In this document: positions 18,701 to 31,200 of the stretch, in pieces
How the letters are laid out: each line of letters starts with the position of its first letter
Numbering within the stretch: position 1 is the stretch's first letter
Source: Balneolaceae bacterium
GTDB taxonomy: Bacteria; Bacteroidota; Rhodothermia; Balneolales; Balneolaceae
Length of the DNA: 64,000 bases
Assembly (NCBI GenBank): GCA_020832285.1
Contig: JAFIFB010000075.1
Span: forward strand, 60,726-124,725
Direction of reading: 5' to 3'
Translations under genes and position numbers: made by a program
The notes under the pieces: model-generated
Told to the model about the DNA's origin: nothing
The model's database searches: none
The model's input: the letters and a program-made list of their open reading frames with translations, nothing else

Positions 18701-21700
18701 CGAGTGCATATGGGTGGACAATATCCACCGGGAAATCTGGCTCTGAGATTTTCTGAGTCGCACTCGACAAAAATGCGTTCAGACCCTGTCTGTAGTAGCG
18801 ATTTGTAAGGGTCTCTGCAACGGGAGTCGTGAGCCTGATACTTTCCCAACCAGGCCATAGAGTATTGTTAGGGGCAATAAAATGGTTGAAGTCGAATAAA
18901 AGGCTCTGGTCATGCACCTGAGCAATGTAAGAGCCTGGACTGTTGAGCACCACTTCAAGGGAGTGAATTGGTGATCGTGTCAGTAGAAAATTTCCGAGAA
19001 AGCGTGGGCGCGTTAGTATTTTCGCAAAAACATCAGCTGCATAGTCACTCCTATCCCTGAAGGGTGCTCCTGAAATAATCAGGTGAAGGGGATCCGAAGA
19101 ATTTCGTATGTCGGTCGTCGGGGCATTAGGCAGGGAGAGCCTCCGCAGGAGAAATGGACGAACTGCAGCCCCTCGGATTTGCGAATTTTCAAGGCGCTCA
19201 ACCGTCATCCTGAAGAAATTCAAATGATAGATGGCCCCTGGCAGACTGCCCGGATTTGGATTAAATCCTTGAGACCAGCTAATAAATTCCAAAAGCGAGG
19301 GAAAGCGAGCTAAGAGTAGCTGGCCATCTCTAATAAACGGATAAATTTTCATATCTATCCAAAACTCTTGCCCCGTCATTCTGGAATCCAGGTTGATTGC
19401 AGCAGGTTGGCTCCATCCGCCATCAACCATGCGACGGCTTACTTTCAATACATAATCACTCAATTCTTCTGTATCTGCACTGCCTCCACTAATTTCTGTG
19501 ACTGTCTTGGGTCTTCTTTCCACCCACAGCAAGTGAAGTTGTCCCTCTACAACGATCGGTGAGAGATAATCCATATCCGCTTTCAGATCCAACTCTTCCC
19601 AAGATGTCCATTCGACATCGTGAGACGGCTGGCTAACCAGGCCCACCTTAGACTCATAGTTTAGTTTCACCATCTTCCGATGGAATAAACGTCCCGGTTC
19701 TGTGACGCTCTTACCAAAGACATGGGTGGTACGCGTTTCCTCATCGTAACACGCGCCGACAATCTTGAGCTTCGCGATTTCGGTAAAGTCCTTTAGGTAC
19801 TCTAGATAAGCCGCTTCGACAGTATCGGCATTGATGTCCTGCTGAAGGAGTTCATCCTCAAGCTTTCGGAAGAGAGGGGACTTATTGTCACGAAGATCAG
19901 GATCGAGAAAGTTCTCGGTATGAAGGAATACTTTACGATTCGCTTCCCACACCCGGTAGTTCTTCCGCCACGGCCACTCATCCAGCATCTCATCGGTCGG
20001 TGTGACACGCACAGGTTCATCAGCACCGCTCTTGCTCTGCTCCAAGCCCATGAGGCATCTGTGAACATAGAGCTGAAGACTGTTCGTAGCAGCGACAATG
20101 CGCGATGTGCGTGCACATCCTTCCAGTTCCGTATCGAGCAAAAAGTAGTGGTAGAGGTCGCTACTCTTTTCAAAGCTATAGTGGTCGTTGACCGTCCCTT
20201 CGGTAAATGGTTGATTCAAGATGAAGTCCACAAGGGCGTCGCGACGTCGCCCTCGGAGTCGGTCACGAAATGGCTCTACCGCCTCTTCGAACACCGCGTC
20301 GTCGTCGTACTTTGCCCGGAAGGCACCGAGTACAAGATCACGGGCTTTCGCAAGCCGGCCATGCTCATCGGAGATCATCAACTTAAACGCCCTTCCGTCG
20401 AGGCCGAGCTGCCCGCCCAGGTCGATTGCATGGAGCAACTGCATGAGTCGGTCTATTCCATCCACTGGTTCCGGATCAATAGCTGGATCCGATGTCATCG
20501 CTGGGCTGATGTTATCCAAAAATGACCGGACATGTCCTGATGACTCCTCCACAAGCTCTGCCAGTAGGTTTGCCTCGCTTCCGTGGCCGGAGAGAAGGTC
20601 GATGAGCCTCTCACCCTTTCCGTTAAAGAGCTTTCGAAGCCACGCGTAGCTACTCAGTAGGCGAATGCTGTTGAGTTCCATTCGCTCGCCAAACTTGAGC
20701 CCGAAAATGTCCGGGTGTGCGACGATAAACTCCAGGGTTTCGACATCGAACTTACAGGCCTCGACCCAGAGGACAGCTTCTTCCATCCGTTGGTAGACAT
20801 CTCGTAATTCTTCCTTCTTCTCCTTCAGAGCGATGAGGCGGTCTAAATCCTCTATGTCCTGGCCAACGATCGTGAAGAGATGGCGTAGAAACTCTTGATT
20901 TATACCCAAGGCCTCGGCGATTGAACTCAGCAGGCTCTTTTCAGCCGAGTGTCGATCAATCTTGTGTCTGGTAAGTACCTGTAAAATTGCTTCTTCTTGC
21001 AAACTGAGCCGGCCCAAAGCCTCGTCGTGTTCAGGATCTCCCGAAATAAATTCCAACGACGCATCCTGATTATATGTCTCAGTGACGTGATACCGTGGGA
21101 CGGTCTCCTCGCCATCGCTGTCACCCCCAGGTGGTGTTTCAATCATGCCTTCCCGAACAAGCAAGGCAAGCAGGACGTCCACATCCTGTGGCTGTATGTC
21201 CGAAATAGCAGTAAACACATTCTCAGTGAACCAAATGGACTCGCTCGCTATTTGCGAAAGCTCTTGCAATCGTGCCTCATCAAAGCTGTAGCCGTTTTTT
21301 ATTTCTTGCGATCCACGCACGATAAAGTGAATATCGATGATGGACATGTCGCTTTCCCGCTGCCATTCCAAAAACGTAAGGAGCGCGCGCAGATCCGTCA
21401 GGGATTCGATGCTTGCTTGGTCTGCTTCGTCTTTCATCTGTATGACTCGGAGCGCTGTGAACAGGGAATCGACACTGATGCCAAGCCGAGTGGCAATCTT
21501 CGCATGCCTGTGCAGAAGGGAGAGATTTTCGTGGGTCAAGTCTACGGTACCTTCATCGTCTGCCTCCGACCGCAAAAGGTTCTTGAGCAGTACCACCAGG
21601 TCAGCGTCACTTACGCCCAGCGCACCGACGAGACGATGCTGGGCCTCGTCCACATCTTCCTCTTGAGCGTCTTCATTTACATTTGTGGCTGCCAGAGCAG

Positions 21701-24700
21701 AATGCCAGAACTTTACGGCAGGACTCAGAGGCCTGGATGGTGTGGATCCTGCGTTCCACATTTCGACCTCGTCCGGCGCCAGGCGAGCCGCATTGAACAA
21801 GCGATCGAAGAGTGGTTTCTCGTCTTGATGGAGCTGTTCCAAAGGAATAGGACCAACAAGACTCAACATTACGTCAAGTGCCACATCGCGTAATTGGTGC
21901 TGAACGTGCCGCAAAGTGGCAACCTGTCCGAGTGCAGCGGAACGCGCTGCTGGTGTAGCTTCGGGATCGAGTAGCGCCTGGGCTTGATAGCGCAAAACGT
22001 AGTCGAGTGCCTCCATCTCCCATGGTACTTTCCTCCAAAGTCGCACAAAACGATGAATGCGGCTTAGCGATCCAACGCTTAGGTTCATTAGCACTTCCCG
22101 GACGGGCTGGAGATCGCTCTCGTCATCTTTTTCAGCTACCACACGAAGCGGTGTGTCTGTACGGATAATCGATGCGAGAGAGATAAGCCTGTCGAGTTCT
22201 GATCGTGTAAGCCCGGTCGCTTTGAGAAAGAGTTGAACTTCAATCTTTTCCAACGAATCCTGCCAGCCGTAAAAAGCATAAACAGACTCGTTGGAAGCAT
22301 CTGTCTGTGTAAGCAGGTCCCACTCTTCGGGAGAAAGACGAAGGCTCTCTCGAGCCGCCACTGTCCCCCATCCCCTGAAACCTTCAGCTATGCTTGATAA
22401 GTTGAGGCTGAAGTGCTGGAGATAGGTGCGGAGTTCTTCTAAAGGAAGGTGAAACGGCTGGCGGAAAGACCATTTAGAACTACTTAGGAATTCATATGCA
22501 TTAGCAGTGTCGGTCTGTATGTATTGCTCCAATACTCCGTTGATAATGTCCAGGTAAGGAATGAGCGTATTGGTATTCTTACACGTTAGTGGCAGCGTCC
22601 AGAGGTCGGGCCGACGCTGGCGAAGGTGGAGAACGTGCTCCTCGTTGTCTCCGAACGACTCGCTTGAGACGTGCTTTTCGACAAATCGCATCAGATCGCC
22701 GAAGTATGCAGCAGGACTCAAAATCGACGCACAGTGACGACAGCTGCAGTAACTTTGGCTTCCAAAATGCTCCTTATATCCGTCTATCTTTTTGAGTTCG
22801 TTCCCGGCATGCACTGTTTGTGGGAGAACATGCATGGAAGAACCATTTGATGGGTCGGTTTCGAGCAGGACTCCTTCTACTGCAAGAGAGCGCATCCTAC
22901 GATCAAGCGCCATGGTTCTGATGTCGCGAGCTTGCTCAAGACCGATTCCTGATTTCCTGGCTATGGCAGCCGAACTTTCCGCAGCAATGCCCGCCGCCGA
23001 GTCGTATCCACCTTGAAGCAGTGCGATCGCTGTCGTAGCATCTGGTGCGACATTCATCACCCGTTGGTGAGCCATCATTTGCTGACGTATAAGCGGCTGA
23101 AGTTCATCATCTATTCCGGCGTAGCTCACCTGCGTAGGCCCCTTCTTGCTGGCAACACCAAAGAAGTCGATCGACTTCAGCTCGATATCTTTGTTATTGG
23201 AGAAGAACACATCCACTGCGTCTAAGCGCGCTCCGACAGTTTGTGCCTTATCCTTTGCCGGCAGATCCGTACGGTCCAGAATCTCTGCCACACCGAGATG
23301 CCGAAACGTTCGGGCAAGTTTGTTGAGCTCCTGAAGATCCGAGCGCAAACTCTTGATCTCTCCAGAGACACGATCTCCGAAGTCGAGATCAGCATCGCCC
23401 ACGAGCGGTTCACGAGAGCGCACCGATTTAGAAAAGAGACCGGAATTCACCTCGAGCAGTGAATGGACGTTATGTAGTTGTCTCGCCACCTGGTTTTCGT
23501 TTCGCTGCAGTACCCGGCTTTGAAACACCTCTGTAGGAAATAGTTTTTCAACTTTTTCTGCGAGACTTCCGGCGTAATCCGAAATAGATTTCCCGCCTGG
23601 GGGTGCGACTTCGTTTTCCAGTACAACTCTTTCCCAGTCGGCGGGCTCGAGAACCGCAAGATCTCCCAGTGAAGCGACAGGTCCACCGAGCTTCGCGGGC
23701 GGGCGGGACTTTAGCGCTTCGGTGAGAGACAGACTATCTTCGGTAAGCTTACCCAATTCAACTGTAAGCTTCAGCTCATCAATCTTGTCTTGAGGCACCA
23801 CTCCTTCAATCACCAACTCTTCCCACACTTCTGGAAGAATCAGCCCCGCATCCATACGACGGGCAACTGCTGCCGCCGATTCATCTGGCAAACCTGCAAT
23901 CTGGCCGAGCTTCTGGAGCCGACGCCTCCGTGAGCCAACGCTCTCCGTTGGACCGAAAGACCTGAGATCGGCAAAGCGCTCTTCGATTTTGTCCAGTTGA
24001 TTGCGCATTCCAACAGGAATGAGGCGGTTTTCAATGGCGGTTTTCAGGATTTTGATCAGGTTCTCCACCGGCTCCTCCAGCACGGTTGGCAGGTCTACGA
24101 ATGGTAGGCTCTGCTGATCCTTCCGTGCACCCTCTACCTCCTCAGTCTTAACGACACCCACCTCAAGCATGCCCAGACCGAAGAACACCGCCTCCGGCAT
24201 TCCGGTTCTCTGCGCGAGGCGCGCATCGTCCGCCAGGAACGCGATCTCCTCAAGCGAACGACCTGTCTCATTGGTCAGAAACCAGACATCGTCACTCGTT
24301 AAACCTGAGAGAGGAACTCCCTCCAGAAGTGGCTTGAGAAGTGCAACGAGCTGCTCATACTCAGACGGTTGAACTGGAGCCTTATTCGATATTTCGAGAT
24401 CAATCCGCTCTTCTGTAGCTGAGTTGAACCGAATGTCTGACTCGCTGAGAAGTTTGCCGACCGAGTTGTAGGCACGCACCAAAAGATCTGCAGTCCCCTT
24501 TTCAGCTCGTTTGAATTGCTCTTTCGTATAGCTGATTTTGTATGCACCCTTTCCATCCGTAACAGACTCCCCAAGGAACTGCTCACTCCGGAGGTCTCGG
24601 TCGAAAACCCGGACTAAGCATGCCTCCACAGGCTGCCCATCGGAGAGAAGAACCTGCCCGAATACGATGAAAATGCCATTCTCAGGTTCAGTGGGTTCGG

Positions 24701-25193
24701 GTTTGGGTTCCGGTTCCTCAGGTCTTGGCTCAGGCTCCGGAGTCTCACCTCCCAACTTTTTAATATCCACCTTAACTCCAAGTGAGGCGAGTTTTTTCTT
24801 CACCTGCTCGGCTTCTTTCTTAGTCTTGTAAGTCCCCACGGCCCCAAGATTATCAACCAACTCTTTAGCTTCTTTCAGGCCTAATCCTGTAATCTCTCTT
24901 ACCGCCTTTATCACCGCTATTATTCTGCTTCCTGCGTTTAACAGAGTGAGCTGGTATCCTTTTTCCATATCCGGAATTTTTACTTTTACCACCTCTGCAA
25001 CAGCACCCATCTCCCTCAACTCCTTAGCCAATTTATCCGCTGCAGATTTGGTTAAATCATCTCGGACAATACCACCATTTCTTACAAGATCTCTTGCTTT
25101 TGTAACTTCTCTGGGCCCAAGAAAACCCGTGAGATATCTTACAACTGAGTTTTGATTATTCTGTACTGGTAAAATTTTTAGTAAGTATGTCAT
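15729..25193 (-). CDS. Tc toxin subunit A with three L7/L12-like domains
   Basis: A 3154-residue TcA, the subunit that forms the pentameric pre-pore which binds host cells and injects the toxin held by TcB/TcC. Order: L7/L12-like regions at residues 3-70 and 80-147 (the second has [20 protein letters not shown]); a Pro/Glu linker at 149-172; a carboxypeptidase-regulatory-like beta domain at about 173-270; the VRP1-type region with the Tc hallmark [18 protein letters not shown] (C816, C818 and C821 just before and within it); ABC-toxin-N/neuraminidase-like region from about 1700; the [20 protein letters not shown] block; then a third L7/L12 domain (2337-2408; [20 protein letters not shown]); and the channel coiled coils and C-terminal TcB-binding region. 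No signal peptide. It follows the TcBC gene by 53 bp. Sampled GC is higher in the middle than at either end, suggesting mosaic assembly. Confidence 0.92.
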   Translation of the reverse strand: MTYLLKILPVQNNQNSVVRYLTGFLGPREVTKARDLVRNGGIVRDDLTKSAADKLAKELREMGAVAEVVKVKIPDMEKGYQLTLLNAGSRIIAVIKAVREITGLGLKEAKELVDNLGAVGTYKTKKEAEQVKKKLASLGVKVDIKKLGGETPEPEPRPEEPEPKPEPTEPENGIFIVFGQVLLSDGQPVEACLVRVFDRDLRSEQFLGESVTDGKGAYKISYTKEQFKRAEKGTADLLVRAYNSVGKLLSESDIRFNSATEERIDLEISNKAPVQPSEYEQLVALLKPLLEGVPLSGLTSDDVWFLTNETGRSLEEIAFLADDARLAQRTGMPEAVFFGLGMLEVGVVKTEEVEGARKDQQSLPFVDLPTVLEEPVENLIKILKTAIENRLIPVGMRNQLDKIEERFADLRSFGPTESVGSRRRRLQKLGQIAGLPDESAAAVARRMDAGLILPEVWEELVIEGVVPQDKIDELKLTVELGKLTEDSLSLTEALKSRPPAKLGGPVASLGDLAVLEPADWERVVLENEVAPPGGKSISDYAGSLAEKVEKLFPTEVFQSRVLQRNENQVARQLHNVHSLLEVNSGLFSKSVRSREPLVGDADLDFGDRVSGEIKSLRSDLQELNKLARTFRHLGVAEILDRTDLPAKDKAQTVGARLDAVDVFFSNNKDIELKSIDFFGVASKKGPTQVSYAGIDDELQPLIRQQMMAHQRVMNVAPDATTAIALLQGGYDSAAGIAAESSAAIARKSGIGLEQARDIRTMALDRRMRSLAVEGVLLETDPSNGSSMHVLPQTVHAGNELKKIDGYKEHFGSQSYCSCRHCASILSPAAYFGDLMRFVEKHVSSESFGDNEEHVLHLRQRRPDLWTLPLTCKNTNTLIPYLDIINGVLEQYIQTDTANAYEFLSSSKWSFRQPFHLPLEELRTYLQHFSLNLSSIAEGFRGWGTVAARESLRLSPEEWDLLTQTDASNESVYAFYGWQDSLEKIEVQLFLKATGLTRSELDRLISLASIIRTDTPLRVVAEKDDESDLQPVREVLMNLSVGSLSRIHRFVRLWRKVPWEMEALDYVLRYQAQALLDPEATPAARSAALGQVATLRHVQHQLRDVALDVMLSLVGPIPLEQLHQDEKPLFDRLFNAARLAPDEVEMWNAGSTPSRPLSPAVKFWHSALAATNVNEDAQEEDVDEAQHRLVGALGVSDADLVVLLKNLLRSEADDEGTVDLTHENLSLLHRHAKIATRLGISVDSLFTALRVIQMKDEADQASIESLTDLRALLTFLEWQRESDMSIIDIHFIVRGSQEIKNGYSFDEARLQELSQIASESIWFTENVFTAISDIQPQDVDVLLALLVREGMIETPPGGDSDGEETVPRYHVTETYNQDASLEFISGDPEHDEALGRLSLQEEAILQVLTRHKIDRHSAEKSLLSSIAEALGINQEFLRHLFTIVGQDIEDLDRLIALKEKKEELRDVYQRMEEAVLWVEACKFDVETLEFIVAHPDIFGLKFGERMELNSIRLLSSYAWLRKLFNGKGERLIDLLSGHGSEANLLAELVEESSGHVRSFLDNISPAMTSDPAIDPEPVDGIDRLMQLLHAIDLGGQLGLDGRAFKLMISDEHGRLAKARDLVLGAFRAKYDDDAVFEEAVEPFRDRLRGRRRDALVDFILNQPFTEGTVNDHYSFEKSSDLYHYFLLDTELEGCARTSRIVAATNSLQLYVHRCLMGLEQSKSGADEPVRVTPTDEMLDEWPWRKNYRVWEANRKVFLHTENFLDPDLRDNKSPLFRKLEDELLQQDINADTVEAAYLEYLKDFTEIAKLKIVGACYDEETRTTHVFGKSVTEPGRLFHRKMVKLNYESKVGLVSQPSHDVEWTSWEELDLKADMDYLSPIVVEGQLHLLWVERRPKTVTEISGGSADTEELSDYVLKVSRRMVDGGWSQPAAINLDSRMTGQEFWIDMKIYPFIRDGQLLLARFPSLLEFISWSQGFNPNPGSLPGAIYHLNFFRMTVERLENSQIRGAAVRPFLLRRLSLPNAPTTDIRNSSDPLHLIISGAPFRDRSDYAADVFAKILTRPRFLGNFLLTRSPIHSLEVVLNSPGSYIAQVHDQSLLFDFNHFIAPNNTLWPGWESIRLTTPVAETLTNRYYRQGLNAFLSSATQKISEPDFPVDIVHPYALEPPESPDDRLDFTGPFGLYYRELFLHIPLLLANHLNANQRFEEAQQWYHYVFNPVTSELPPTNEEIAEGASPVDHYWNYLEFKDRDQDSLNEILRDGAALEQFRRNPFNPHAVARMRLNAYRKSVVMKYVDNLVDWGDHLFAQDTRESINEATLLYVMAADILGDRPVELGSCEKVGVRVLLVSAGNNKIAVIKEVRKITGFSLKKAKDIVDKLGVVAERLTTEEANEIKEKLEAAGATVISEQPATSVTYDTLNTQDEYLPTVENVTASLATTTLSEINKDGLEASTILPGVQQMFCVPHNEDLLAYWDRVGDRLFKIRNCMNLSGVRRELALFAPPIDPALLVRAKAAGLSLESALALGDSQVPPYRFTYISEKAKSYAATVQGFGSALLSALEKKDAEELMLLRATHQLNLLALTKQVKEQQIKAAVENLEALKLSREVMQHRKDHYASLLCKNLSVYEQKNELFMRKANNSEEKAYIFSTLASFAYLLPQLGAPTAITFGGKQVGAALSAESAMHSFMAARSRHDASMATTQGGYDRREEEWAHQKELAEKEIAQIDKQLLGAEIQVDIAERGLEIHQQTVEQEEEVFEFYSDKFSSFGLYTWLSTELNKLHRMAYNMAHEVAQVAQAAYHYEHDSDNSVFIQPGHWDSHKAGLLAGDRLVLQLQQMEKAFIEHNERAYEITKHVSLAQLDPLALVRLRSTGECDFDIPEVLYDMDHPGQYSRRLKSVSVSLPCIAGPHTSVNAKLSLVNNRYRKNANDPANYPEDSGNDERFVYNVGSIQSIATSNAQNDSGVFELNFRDERYLPFEYAGAISSWRLELPTEVKQFDYNTITDVVLHVKYTAREGGSGLKTAANEALKEQLKALKDGSGLQVAINMKHEFPNEWNLLKKNETTELTLDKSRLPYMAQSFGTTEIESVMFVAKLKDNPDEFSIQVDDGSQAFTNEISDLYIGSSPDIDLNSAFSLSVSEDYQSNLEELLLIINYTL

Positions 25194-25246
25194 GGTATTG
25201 CTTTTTAGATGTGCAAATTGGTAATTTTACTTTAATGTTCTAATTG

Positions 25247-28200
25247 TCATCTAGACCTTCTACGTACTTTCGTTTTTGGTTTTCTTTGTCTAGACTGGGT
25301 TCTAAAACCTGCTCGCCTCCCTGAACTAAAATCTTCTGTATGAACTTGTCTATCACTATGCCCTCCCCTGTTAGGGCCTTGTGATCCTATTAGTCTGGGA
25401 GTGGTCTGTGGAACTACAATATTATGAAGACCTGTGTGAGGTAATGGACTTGTCACTCTATTTCTGGAGAAAGCCATTAAACCGGCGGATCCAGTGATTC
25501 TTGCATGATTTCTTTCATCACCAAAATCCGAATTTGGATTAATGGCTTTCATCGTAGTGGCGCTAATAGCAGCCGTTGGGTGGCTAGCAATAGCCCTTCC
25601 AACTTGTATCTGCCGATATATTCTTTCATAATATTCCTGTTGAGATATACTTCTTTCTCTATGTTGTGGCGTTTCCGTACTGGCAACCGCCACATTGTCA
25701 ACGACTATATTATCTGCTTCAACTAAATTATTAAGTGCCTCAGGATAGTTCTCATGTATTGAAATAATACTTTGTCTCGTTATCTCAATAATTACCTTCA
25801 GGTTGTCAATTTCATCTTCCATCTCCAATAATTGGTTGTGAATGTTGTCCACTTCAGTAACAGCACTTAAATGGCTTTGGTCAGAATCTAGTAATTCTCC
25901 CAGCCTCTCCACGCTTTGATCAAAGCTTTCGTTGAGTGATGAATGCAACTCATATAGTTCGCCAACTTCTTCTTTTAAATCATAAAAATGCTCAATGGAA
26001 TGCCCTAAATCTGCCACTGCGTCATAAGTGCATTCTTCACTAAATTCCTCCTCATCATCAATGCTTTCAGATATAAGGCCTCTCTCACTATACTGGTACC
26101 TTTGCTTACCATTTATATCGATTGATCTTGTTGTTTGATTTCGAACATAACTATACACATTAACCCCATCCCCAATCCCAATCGGATCCGTACTACACCA
26201 CCTTCCCAACCAAGGCAAAAAGTACCTTGCTGAGTGATAAGCCAACCCTGTTTCCCCATCCCGCTCCATACCTGTGTACCGGTAGCGTTTGGCAGTAGCC
26301 TTAAAGGATTTATTTCTGGCCTGATAGGCCGATGTTCCGTACGGATGGTATTCCTCATAAGAAATGATATGGGCATATCCATCCAACTCCAGGCTTGCCG
26401 AACCCAAATGGTTGCTGTACTGGTAGCGGTAAAGAATTCCAGTATTTAGATTGTTATTGGTCTGTAAGACATGCTCTGTAATGAGCAGCCGCTGCTCATC
26501 CGCAATTAGATGATGGGTTTCTATTTCTTCAACAAGCACCCCTCCTTCCCATTTACGGTATAGCTCAAAGCCACCCAGGTACAGCCGCTCTTCTATACCG
26601 TTTCCGTTACGTTCTATGCGTTTTCGTGTGCGTTCTTTATTGCTGCCATAATTATAAAAGGCTGTGCCTCCGCCACCGAGGCTGGCCCTGTGAATCATGT
26701 CCCGATAGTCCCATTGCATACGGTATGGTTCCGAAGTATTTCCCAGATTCAGCATACTTCCGTGCCTGTCGTATTTGTAGTGAATGGCATCCGCCTCATT
26801 GTTTTCAAACCATGTCTTTAGCAAGCGATTGGAATCATCAGCATAAGCATAATTCCTTGTCCAACTTCCTCCATTGGCTACATGTTTCATCTTAAGGATA
26901 TTGCCCAGGGCATCATAAGTGTAGTTTTGGGTATAATTACGCAATGCTCTGTCCGTTATCGGTAAATCCACTTCAAAAGGTTTGGGATCAAACTGCCCCG
27001 AAGCATCTGTGGCCTGATTGTTTTCCCTGCCTTTAGCCTGTATCAGTCTATAGAGAGCATCATACTTGTATTTTGATCTGGGTTCTACTTGTTGGTTGTT
27101 GAAGAAGACGGGCTCGTATGCATCATCAAATATTTCAGTGATATTACCTACCGGATCATAGGTGTAGTATAAATTTTGTAAGACATGTGCATCACTCAAA
27201 TTTGTTGGAACAGTTGGCAGTTTATCACCCTGTCCGGTCCTCGTTGTTCTGAGCTGTTTTAGGCGGAAATTCTCTTCATCGTAATGGTAGCGCGTGGTTG
27301 TTCCATTACCATACTGAACGCGTGTTTTCTGACCTTTGGCATTGTACTCCACATTATGAACATCTTCTGTTACCTGTCCGTCAACGGAGAGGGTTTCTCC
27401 CTTCAACATTCCACGATCGTTGTATTGAGGTGTATAAATTCCGGGCAACCTGCCGGCCAAATGCCAGTTTTTCAGTTCGGTCATTCGGTTCAGGGCATCA
27501 TATGCTGTTTTCTGTATAAACGTCTCTTGAGATGGATCTTCAACATTCCAGTCAACGATGTGTACATAGTAGGTTTGTGTTAACTGCCGGGTAGCCTCCT
27601 GCAGATTGCCCTTGAAATCAAAGCGCTGATTGGTTATCAGACCAGCGGAATCGTAGTGTTCAAATACCTGTCCCCGTAAATTTCTGTCGAAAGCCTCCGC
27701 ATAGGTTTCCCCGTATACAATCTTTTCAATAAGCTTCCATTCATCCTCATTTACTTTAAGATGTTGCTCCAGTGGCCGTTGTAGTACATCATAGTCAGAT
27801 CGAAATATGCGCTTTTCTTGCAGCATTGAACCGTCATCCAAAACCCGATCATTTTCATCCCATATATAGTGCGGGTTCGATGCAATATTATTCAACATCC
27901 AACGCTTACCGGCATCCATACTGTTTTCATATACCAGGTTGTCCAACATATCGTATTTGTACTGCATCACGGTATTGCCACGGGCATCGGTTACGGAACG
28001 CAGGTTACCTTCTGTATCAAGTTGTACTTTGGTATGATAAAATTCATCATCTTCGGTATCTGTATTTATATTGTGCTCTACAGAAAGAACCGGCCTTCCA
28101 AGGGTGTCAAAGTACTGTACATTAGGAGTGTTCGCATGTTTAGAGGCTTTGTTGGCTGCCGCTTGCTCTTTGGAATCTGATATAAAATCCGTTCGTGTGT

Positions 28201-31200
28201 TGTCCGTTCTTTTCAGATACCACTCACTCTCCAAAACCGCATCGTTTGCATCATATTCGGCTTGTTTCCAGCTGTCAAATTCCACTTTGGAGAAAGTACC
28301 ATCGGGCATTTCTGTCTTGATCAGGCGTCCTGCGGCATCATAATACATCAATGGGGTGACACCTGATTCTACCAGTTCTTTCACATCTTCAAACTGGTGA
28401 GTGACCGAAAAATAAGGCTCGTACTGCTTTACGGTATTTCCTATATTGTTTTTGATGGTTCTGCCATTACCAATCCAGCGGAGTTGAGTGGGGTTTTGTT
28501 CCGTAGTATCTATTACTTCGATGGTGATTGCACCATTTTCATCGGTGATGACTTGTTTCGCAAGCCCGGGCTCTGCCTGCACTTTTTGCATCACTGCTTC
28601 GCCCAGACCATTGGTATATTCAAAACCTATTTGTACAGGTGAGTCTGCATCTTGCTTATAGTGTTGCTCCCGGTTAATCGAAGCTACCACAGTAGGCTTG
28701 CCGGATCGGATGTAAGCATTAAAATCGTATACAAAGCGGGTGGTAGCCTTTTGTAACAGCGCTTTACCCACAGGTGTCAAATCAAGCGAATCCGAAGCCT
28801 GGAAGAAATCATCAATAGCAGTTTGCTCTGTGGTTTCAGCAATTTCAGTAATTCCTATTAAGTCATCCGCCTCATTACCTTTCCCTTTAACAGCCAGTGC
28901 CTTCACAAATCCCAGCTCGTTACTAACGATTTCAGATATATTGTTATTTATGTCCCGCATCCGTTGAGGAGAAAGCGTTCTGAAGTTGAACTGATCTACC
29001 CTGGTTTTATTCCCGATGGCATCTTCTGTTTTTTCAATGAAGAGATAGTTATCGCCATAGTAGGATACTTTAGTCACCGCTTTAAATGGATCTGTAAAGG
29101 AGACCGGCTGAAAAAAACGGCTTTTGGCATCATCTAAACTTTCCCCATCCTTTAGATATTGAGCCGTACCGGAACGTATCCACCAATTGGCATCACCTTC
29201 GCTGTTGGTGAATTTTCCATCGGTCATAATATTATCAATATCATTTACCCGATTTTCGAATAAATCTTTAATTAATTCAGGCGTATAGGCCAGTTGAAAA
29301 CTTTCATAAGGCAACGCTAATGATTCCAGATGATGCAAGGGCAATGCACCTGTTAAATCGTTTTTGTAATACGTGGAGCGCACATGTTCAATCACTCTTT
29401 TTTGTGCCTTACCCTCAAGCGGCTTATCTAATTCATGATAATATGCGCTATCTGATTTTGCATCAGTGAGGATATCTATAAAGTCAGAAGGAGTATAATA
29501 GGCATTGGTTTTTGAAACGCCTTTCAGTTCGTAGGTTTTTACTTCAGAAGGCAAGCGCAAAAGATGTATATCATCACCTAAAACATCATTGGTAAAATGA
29601 TGTTGGTGATAAATTATAATGGTTTCCTTTTGCACATCCTGCGTTTCTTCCGGCAAATCAGTGTCCCTGATATGTCGGGGATAGACTACTTCGGCAGATT
29701 CCAGTACATTCCCGTAATCACCCAGTTTGATATTCAGGCTATGGGCAATTCGGGGGTCTTCAGGATTTCTTTCATAACTGTAGGAAACAGCTTCACTTTC
29801 CATCACGGTAAACACCGCATGATCATTGTTTCCTTTGGGCTGTAACAGCTGAATAAAGCAATTCTGTGAAGACACGGTATAAGGGGTTAATTCCCTTTTC
29901 ATCGCCTCAGGAGTGTTTCCATATTTTTCTGAATCCCGGGCGAAAATTTCAGAACGCAGCGTCATTCCTTTACAGGCTCTCATAGCTTCCTGCCATTCCT
30001 GGGAAGACAGGCTGTCAAGGATGATTTCATCAAGTCCTTCTGCTGCTACCAAACGAGCATCACGTAAAGCAACCTCATGGTGAGTGGCGGCGAAACCTGC
30101 CCGTTGCATTTCTTCATACCAATAATCATCAGCAAACTGGTTGAGTATCTTATCTTTTTGTAGAAAGGCTCCGGTATGATTCCATGTTTTTGTAATGACC
30201 GGCTCCTGATGCAGCTCTTTTTCTACGATATTTGAAGCCTCACCTTTCACCCAGTGCTCAAAAGTTTCGGAGTCAATCTGCTCCACCATGCCAAATCCTC
30301 TGAACTCTCTTTCTGCGTGGTCATAGTAACCGTGATGGTACTTGTATTGACTTACAAACTTGTAGCCTGATATTTTATCTTCTGTTACTGTTTTAGATAT
30401 GCAGTGAACCGGAAAATGGAGTTTTGTCACCCAGGGTTTGCCAGCTTTCTTATCCTCCAGGTAAAACGTAGTGGAAGGCGTATATTTTAATGCGACCTCC
30501 TTACCCATATTATTCTTATAACTCACCATAATATGCGGCTTCCTGCTGTTCATCAGGTCGATGTACTTCAGAGATGAATTGGCATCTTTGGCCAGAGGGC
30601 TTGACCACACAATACATGCCACGCCATTTCCAAGCAGGTCGGTGACCGTAATTTTGGAATGAGAATGAATTTCCGGGAAGTTATCTATTTCAAAAGGAAG
30701 AGTGCTGAACCGGTTGCCACTCAGGTTTTTCCAACAGGTAAATTTGTTTTTCCCCAAATAGATGATGTCGGTATTCCCGGAACCGTCAATATCTGCAAAC
30801 CTCAGATAGGTCGGGTTAAACACATCCGGGTGATCAAAAACAGGTGCATTATCCAGGGCTACTTTTGCGCCGAATTTGCCATAGCCCAGGTTTGGCCAAT
30901 AACACACATCACTGTTCCTTATTCTAACAATATCCGTCATCCCATCACCCGACATATCCGCCAGAAATATGGATTGCGTGCTGTCGGCAAATACAATATG
31001 TGGTCCTGATTCTTCATCAAAAGATTTGGGTGTTTTTCTGGCAGCAGCATAGCCGTTTCTGCCTTCTGATTCATACCAGGTAAAAACGTTGTCCTCTGAT
31101 ATGACTACTTCCGGCTTGCCATCCCCGTTTAAATCCAGCATGCGGGTATTGGGGTCCGCAAAATCAATATTCGGAATGGCCTCAAATGACTGAAATCCCC

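Noticed and set aside
20997..21893. A 298-codon plus-strand frame inside the TcA gene
   Set aside because: It is the antisense shadow of a conserved TcA region in a locally GC-rich stretch; it has no recognisable domain or start signal.
25247..26107. Deaminase toxin call from the GGHSDRQ motif
   Set aside because: The second zinc-binding motif (PCxxC) is absent and the rest of the region does not resemble a deaminase fold.
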